DNA of 8,625 nucleotides from GCA-020344555 sp964405925 (GTDB lineage: Bacteria; Planctomycetota; Phycisphaerae; UBA1845). Made by a program: the position numbers and the translations under genes. The stretch lies in contig CAYOQG010000255.1 of NCBI GenBank assembly GCA_964405925.1, positions 1-8,625 of the forward strand. Reading direction: 5' to 3'. Position 1 is the first letter of the stretch. The number at the start of each line of letters is the position of its first letter. The notes under the pieces are model-generated. The model ran no database searches. It was not told the DNA's origin and saw only the letters and a list, made by a program, of their open reading frames with translations. This document shows, piece after piece, positions 5,983-8,625 of this stretch.

Positions 5983-6151
5983 AGAAAACGGTCCCGGACA
6001 GCCAGCGATCTTCGAGATGCTCGTTTGGGGACCGGGTAGTGCCCCGGCGGGATCGGGCCCCGATACGTCGCCGACGAGCCCTGACGCCACATCAGGGCGC
6101 CGGGGGAACAGAGCTTTCCCGCGTCTGCGGGACCGGCCCCGCAGAAAATGC
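5983..6151. other. Spacer with one hairpin, no gene seen
   Basis: No frame here has a protein-like translation. GCCCTGA (6078-6084) and TCAGGGC (6092-6098) form a perfect 7-bp stem with a 7-nt loop. This is about 140 nt beyond the point where the degraded surface-protein sequence stops looking like protein, and it may be that gene's original 3' hairpin. Confidence 0.35.
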
Positions 6152-6667
6152 CTATCGGGAACCTGGGACTGGGGACACACTGTGCAACACTCGGGCCGTC
6201 GCCCACCTGGTCCATGGTCCACCCCGGTGTGGGGGTCTGTTCAGGGCGTCTTGCAGGAGCGATACCTCAGTCCGGTAGTTGTTCCCCGGCTGCATGGATA
6301 TCTCTGTTATGGTCACACGGGCCTCTCCCTCTGCGCCTGTCGTGGCCCTGTACGTCCCGACACCGGGGTCGAGCCCGCCACGATTGTCGGGTCCGCTGCT
6401 GTCCCCATTCATGATACCGACATCGGGCATTTCGGGGTGCGTTTGGTCGAAGGGATCATCAACATCCCAGACTTCGAAATAAACCGTCTCGCCGGGGACC
6501 GCCGGGACCACCGTAGCCACGAGGTCGACCTCCCGCTCGTACTCAGGGTGCTCGTCGTTGGGCTCGAGCTTTCCGGGGAAGATCTTTCTTCCACCATTGT
6601 TGGGACAACCGCCCAAAGGGGCGTTGTCCGGATGTGCTTGGGCCCGCTCCCAGGTTAGCGAGACCAC
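6152..6667 (-). pseudogene. Downstream fragment of a degraded Ig-like surface protein gene
   Basis: The translation from 6667 to about 6239 looks like real extracellular protein: SLTWERAQAHPDNAPLGG, then VDLVATVVPAVPGETVYFEV, WDVDDPFDQ, SSGPDNRGG, then GEARVTITEISMQPGNNYR. This suits a beta-sandwich Ig-like or bacterial Big-type domain of a secreted protein; no catalytic motif is seen. After residue about 143 the frame gives low-quality sequence up to the TAG at 6154-6152, so a deletion or frameshift is likely near 6240. There is no start with a ribosome binding site at 6667. Instead, the same frame continues upstream past a TGA (6676-6674) into equally protein-like sequence, so this is part of a larger broken gene. 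A short independent gene is the less likely alternative. The exact family is not recognised. Confidence 0.6.
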
Positions 6668-6673
6668 GCCGCA

Positions 6674-7031
6674 TCAGTTGACCCGGAACGCAACCCCGCT
6701 TCCCAGGGCATCGTTACGTACGTTTGTGGCTGTCCCGTGCATATCGATCCAGGAATCGCCGCTGGCGGTCAGCGAGCTGTAGTCCACGATCTGATCCAGA
6801 ACCCTGTACGTTCCGCCAGGATACGGACCGCTGGCGAAGTCGTCGTGCAGGGCGTTGACGTGCATATTGCCCGAAGAGGTGGTCCCGTTCGGTGACCAGA
6901 CGCGATAGCCTATCGTGTCGTCGTTTGGCGATGTGTAACCTGTGTACGTGGGCCATTCCCGGCTGAGTTAGTAGACCCGCACCCAAACACAGCCCTACCC
7001 CTGCGTGACGATGACGCGCTTGACCCGACTT
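6674..7031 (-). pseudogene. Upstream fragment of the same degraded surface protein gene
   Basis: In the same frame as the downstream fragment, 6964 to 6677 translates to protein-like sequence rich in Gly, Thr, Asn and Tyr (REWPTYTGYTSPNDDTIGYR, VWSPNGTTSSGNMHVNALHD, YPGGTYRVLDQIVDYSS, SWIDMHGTATNVRNDALGSG), ending RVN before TGA. Further upstream the frame is broken by TAA (6970-6968) and TAG (6997-6995), with GCVWVRVY between them and RVKRVIVTQG before. Beyond about 7031 a different frame (GTG at 7178) carries DTMQYPSGLTVRTCAGTAGG, suggesting a frameshift as well. Three different stop codons plus a frameshift point to decay by point mutation. The product was probably secreted and of beta-sheet type; function unknown. 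Confidence 0.55.
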
Positions 7032-7193
7032 AACGTTCGGAAAGCCCGCGTCCGCGCTGCCTACGAAGGCCATCGTGGGACCTCCAGCCGTCCCGGCGCA
7101 AGTACGCACGGTCAACCCCGACGGGTATTGCATCGTGTCGACGCTTGCTACGTGGCCCAGACATCTATTCCGGATCACGACCCCGGATCCTGA

Positions 7194-7403
7194 TCATCAC
7201 TTCCCCTAAGTTTCCTTCCGCGCCCGATGGCGTATTGACCATTTTCACATTGGCGCTAAGACTTGGGGATCCACGCGCTCTGGGGATCTTCCATGGAACG
7301 GAGCCGGTATGACCTGGTACGGCACATTGCATGAGGAGAGCGCCCTACTCGGTCCACGAGGTGACCGGCAGATCCGTAACATACAGGGCGGCGCAATCTT
7401 CGA
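7194..7403. other. Spacer, no gene seen
   Basis: No supported gene. A direct repeat TGGGGATC occurs at 7264-7271 and 7281-7288. TTGACC (7235-7240) has only a poor -10 partner (TAAGAC, 7257-7262, spacer 16). The stretch separates the degraded leftward gene from the rightward duplicated-domain gene. Confidence 0.4.
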
Positions 7404-7432
7404 CTGACTTGCGGATACGGCGTGCCTAGAAT
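7404..7432 (+). promoter_or_regulatory. Predicted promoter of the duplicated-domain gene
   Basis: CTGACT (7404-7409, 4/6 to the -35 consensus) and TAGAAT (7427-7432, 5/6 to the -10) are 17 nt apart. The start would be near 7439. This leaves only about 8 nt before the ATG at 7447 but 38 nt before the ATG at 7477, which favours the latter as the translation start. Confidence 0.4.
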
Positions 7433-7476
7433 CAGGATGGAGTCAAATGCGACACTCGTTTGCCTTGGAGCAAGTC

Positions 7477-8484
7477 ATGTGTCTCGTTGTAGTCACAACT
7501 CCCGAACCCCGTGAGATTGCGGCGTGCCGCAAGGAATTGGAGGAGTCGTATGGAGAGTTTCGCACACCTTATCTTAGGGCACTGGTGAGACACGATGGTT
7601 GGCTATTACCCGATCAACTAGGCCCACCCGGTCCGTTCAACGTGGGAGATCAAATCGGGGCCGGGTTCATCCATGCGAATCAAGATTCCATCGGAGTCGG
7701 GTACATGGCTTGGGCATTTGACGTCGTGGCGTACGGCGATGCCGACCTTGTGTGCCGAGCAATGTACGTCCCTGCGGCGGACCGAAAAACCTTCTTTGCA
7801 GGGCGCCCAGTCGACGCTGCGATGCGCGTGCTAAGGAGAAGCTGCGTCACCCGCAAACGTATCGTTCAGTGTTTTCCTTTTCTCGACAAATGGCTCGCAG
7901 ATTCACAGGACCGGGACCGGGTTTATTATAAGGTAGGAGGTCCGGGGGAGAGGCGGAAGACGGACGGTCAACAGCGCCCTGTCTATCATGCAACCCGTCT
8001 ACAACGCGCTCCCTCCACGTCTGTCAGTCCGGAGCCAATGACCCCAGTGGTCGTGGTTGAAACACCTCCCGAGTCAGCAACTCTGATTACGCGCTGCTGG
8101 AAAGATTCCCGCGAAGACGAGTGGCAGGCGTCGGTAGACCACGATGGGTGGCGGTTGCCTGCCCCCCCGGGTCGACTAATGTCGTTCGACCCCGGCGATA
8201 CGATCGAGCGCGGTTTCGTTCATGGGTATCGCCACAAGACTGGGGACAGAGCGGCCGCATGGGCATTCGAAACCGTGGCATATGGACAAGATGACTTAGC
8301 TTGTCGTGCAATGTACATTCCCGATGCGGATCAAGGGGATCCTTTCACATGCGCTCAGATACGGGCGAGGATTGAGCAACTCGCTTCCTGTGCATGGACG
8401 ACCCGGTCCGCCGTCGCTCAGTGGTTCCCATTCCTCGACCCGTGGCTGATCAGAGCACAAGTGCGGAGTCGTAAATCCGCATGA
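7477..8484 (+). CDS. Uncharacterised protein with two copies of an unrecognised domain
   Basis: I do not recognise this family. The 335-residue product contains two diverged copies of one domain of about 100 residues, at 39-140 and 222-324. Both have HDGW, then a Pro-rich stretch, F..GD.I..GF.H, AWAF..VAYG..DL.CRAMY.P.AD and finally FPFLD.WL. Similarity extends back to MCLVVVTTPEP (1-11) and MTPVVVVETPP (188-198), so the duplicated unit probably began at a Met. A basic, Pro/Ser-containing linker (about 141-187) joins them. There is no signal peptide, membrane segment or obvious catalytic motif; each copy has one aligned Cys. ATG 7477 is chosen for GGAG with 6-nt spacing, the repeat boundary and the promoter position; ATG 7447 (10 residues longer, also with GGAG) is possible. 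Identical residues use different codons in the two copies, which argues for an old duplication under protein-level selection. Confidence 0.85.
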   Translation: MCLVVVTTPEPREIAACRKELEESYGEFRTPYLRALVRHDGWLLPDQLGPPGPFNVGDQIGAGFIHANQDSIGVGYMAWAFDVVAYGDADLVCRAMYVPAADRKTFFAGRPVDAAMRVLRRSCVTRKRIVQCFPFLDKWLADSQDRDRVYYKVGGPGERRKTDGQQRPVYHATRLQRAPSTSVSPEPMTPVVVVETPPESATLITRCWKDSREDEWQASVDHDGWRLPAPPGRLMSFDPGDTIERGFVHGYRHKTGDRAAAWAFETVAYGQDDLACRAMYIPDADQGDPFTCAQIRARIEQLASCAWTTRSAVAQWFPFLDPWLIRAQVRSRKSA

Positions 8485-8520
8485 GACGATGTGGCCGGGT
8501 GTCAGAATTGCGACATCGTC
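8485..8520 (+). terminator. Inverted repeat right after the last gene
   Basis: GACGATGT (8485-8492) starts at the base after the TGA stop and pairs perfectly with ACATCGTC (8513-8520) across 20 nt. No U-tract follows. It may be a 3'-end stabiliser or part of the termination region together with the next structure. Confidence 0.35.
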
Positions 8521-8533
8521 GGCTCTGCACTGC

Positions 8534-8580
8534 GATCCGTGCCCCGCCGCCGTCGCCGGCGACGCAGCGGGGCCGCGATC
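8534..8580. repeat. Strong GC-rich palindrome (cruciform-like)
   Basis: Nested arms are GATC (8534-8537, 8577-8580), GCCCCGC/GCGGGGC (8541-8547, 8567-8573) and the perfect 14-bp palindrome CGTCGCCGGCGACG (8551-8564). The whole could form one long hairpin. It may terminate the upstream gene or be a dispersed repeat. The remaining 45 nt to the window edge show nothing further. Confidence 0.5.
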
Positions 8581-8625
8581 ACACGCTCGATTTGACCTTG
8601 GCGGAGTTCCCACCTGACGCCCGGG

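Noticed and set aside
6017..6658. 213-codon plus-strand frame opposite the degraded surface protein gene
   Set aside because: The minus-strand translation has clear Ig-like protein character while this one does not; it is judged an antisense shadow.
1..8625. tRNA, rRNA or CRISPR features
   Set aside because: No T-loop-like motif with a foldable cloverleaf, no rRNA-like stretch and no regularly spaced repeats were seen on either strand.

Overview
The window looks like a chromosomal segment of a GC-rich, free-living bacterium. The mix (GlmS, RarA, a folate cyclo-ligase, an HDOD protein, a small glycine-tailed RRM protein, remnants of a large Ig-like surface protein, and long structured intergenic spacers) would suit a Planctomycetota-type genome. 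That placement is an inference from gene content and protein style; nothing in the window proves it. No tRNA, rRNA, CRISPR array or transposase gene was found.

Left part (1-3450). A 5'-partial glmS reads leftward out of the window, preceded by a good promoter and a structured leader of about 180 nt. Divergent from it, rarA (replication-associated AAA+ ATPase) and then a 5-formyltetrahydrofolate cyclo-ligase gene read rightward, separated by a spacer with several hairpins. A hairpin follows the cyclo-ligase.

Middle part (3451-5420). After 335 bp with no visible gene comes an HDOD-domain protein (+). Behind it lies an intergenic repeat cluster: a 108-bp element with short terminal inverted repeats and a nested C-run/G-run hairpin, abutted by three copies of a GCGAATN heptamer. 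Further hairpins follow, ending in a structure that could terminate transcription from both sides where the HDOD gene and the leftward RRM gene converge.

Right part (5424-8625). The RRM gene (-) has a sigma70-like promoter, an A/T-tract resembling an UP element, and a leader of about 160 nt with hairpins, one next to its ribosome binding site. Upstream lies a degraded gene (-) for an extracellular Ig-like protein: good protein-like sequence in one frame is interrupted by TAG, TAA and TGA. The last gene (+) encodes a protein of about 335 residues that I do not recognise. It is made of two diverged copies of one domain of about 100 residues (HDGW ... AWAF..VAYG..DL.CRAMY.P ... FPFLD.WL). It has a nearby promoter and is followed by two strong inverted repeats. 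This duplicated-domain protein is the most novel item here.

The genes do not form one pathway. glmS (amino-sugar precursors), rarA (fork maintenance) and the folate enzyme are housekeeping; the right half is more accessory in character.
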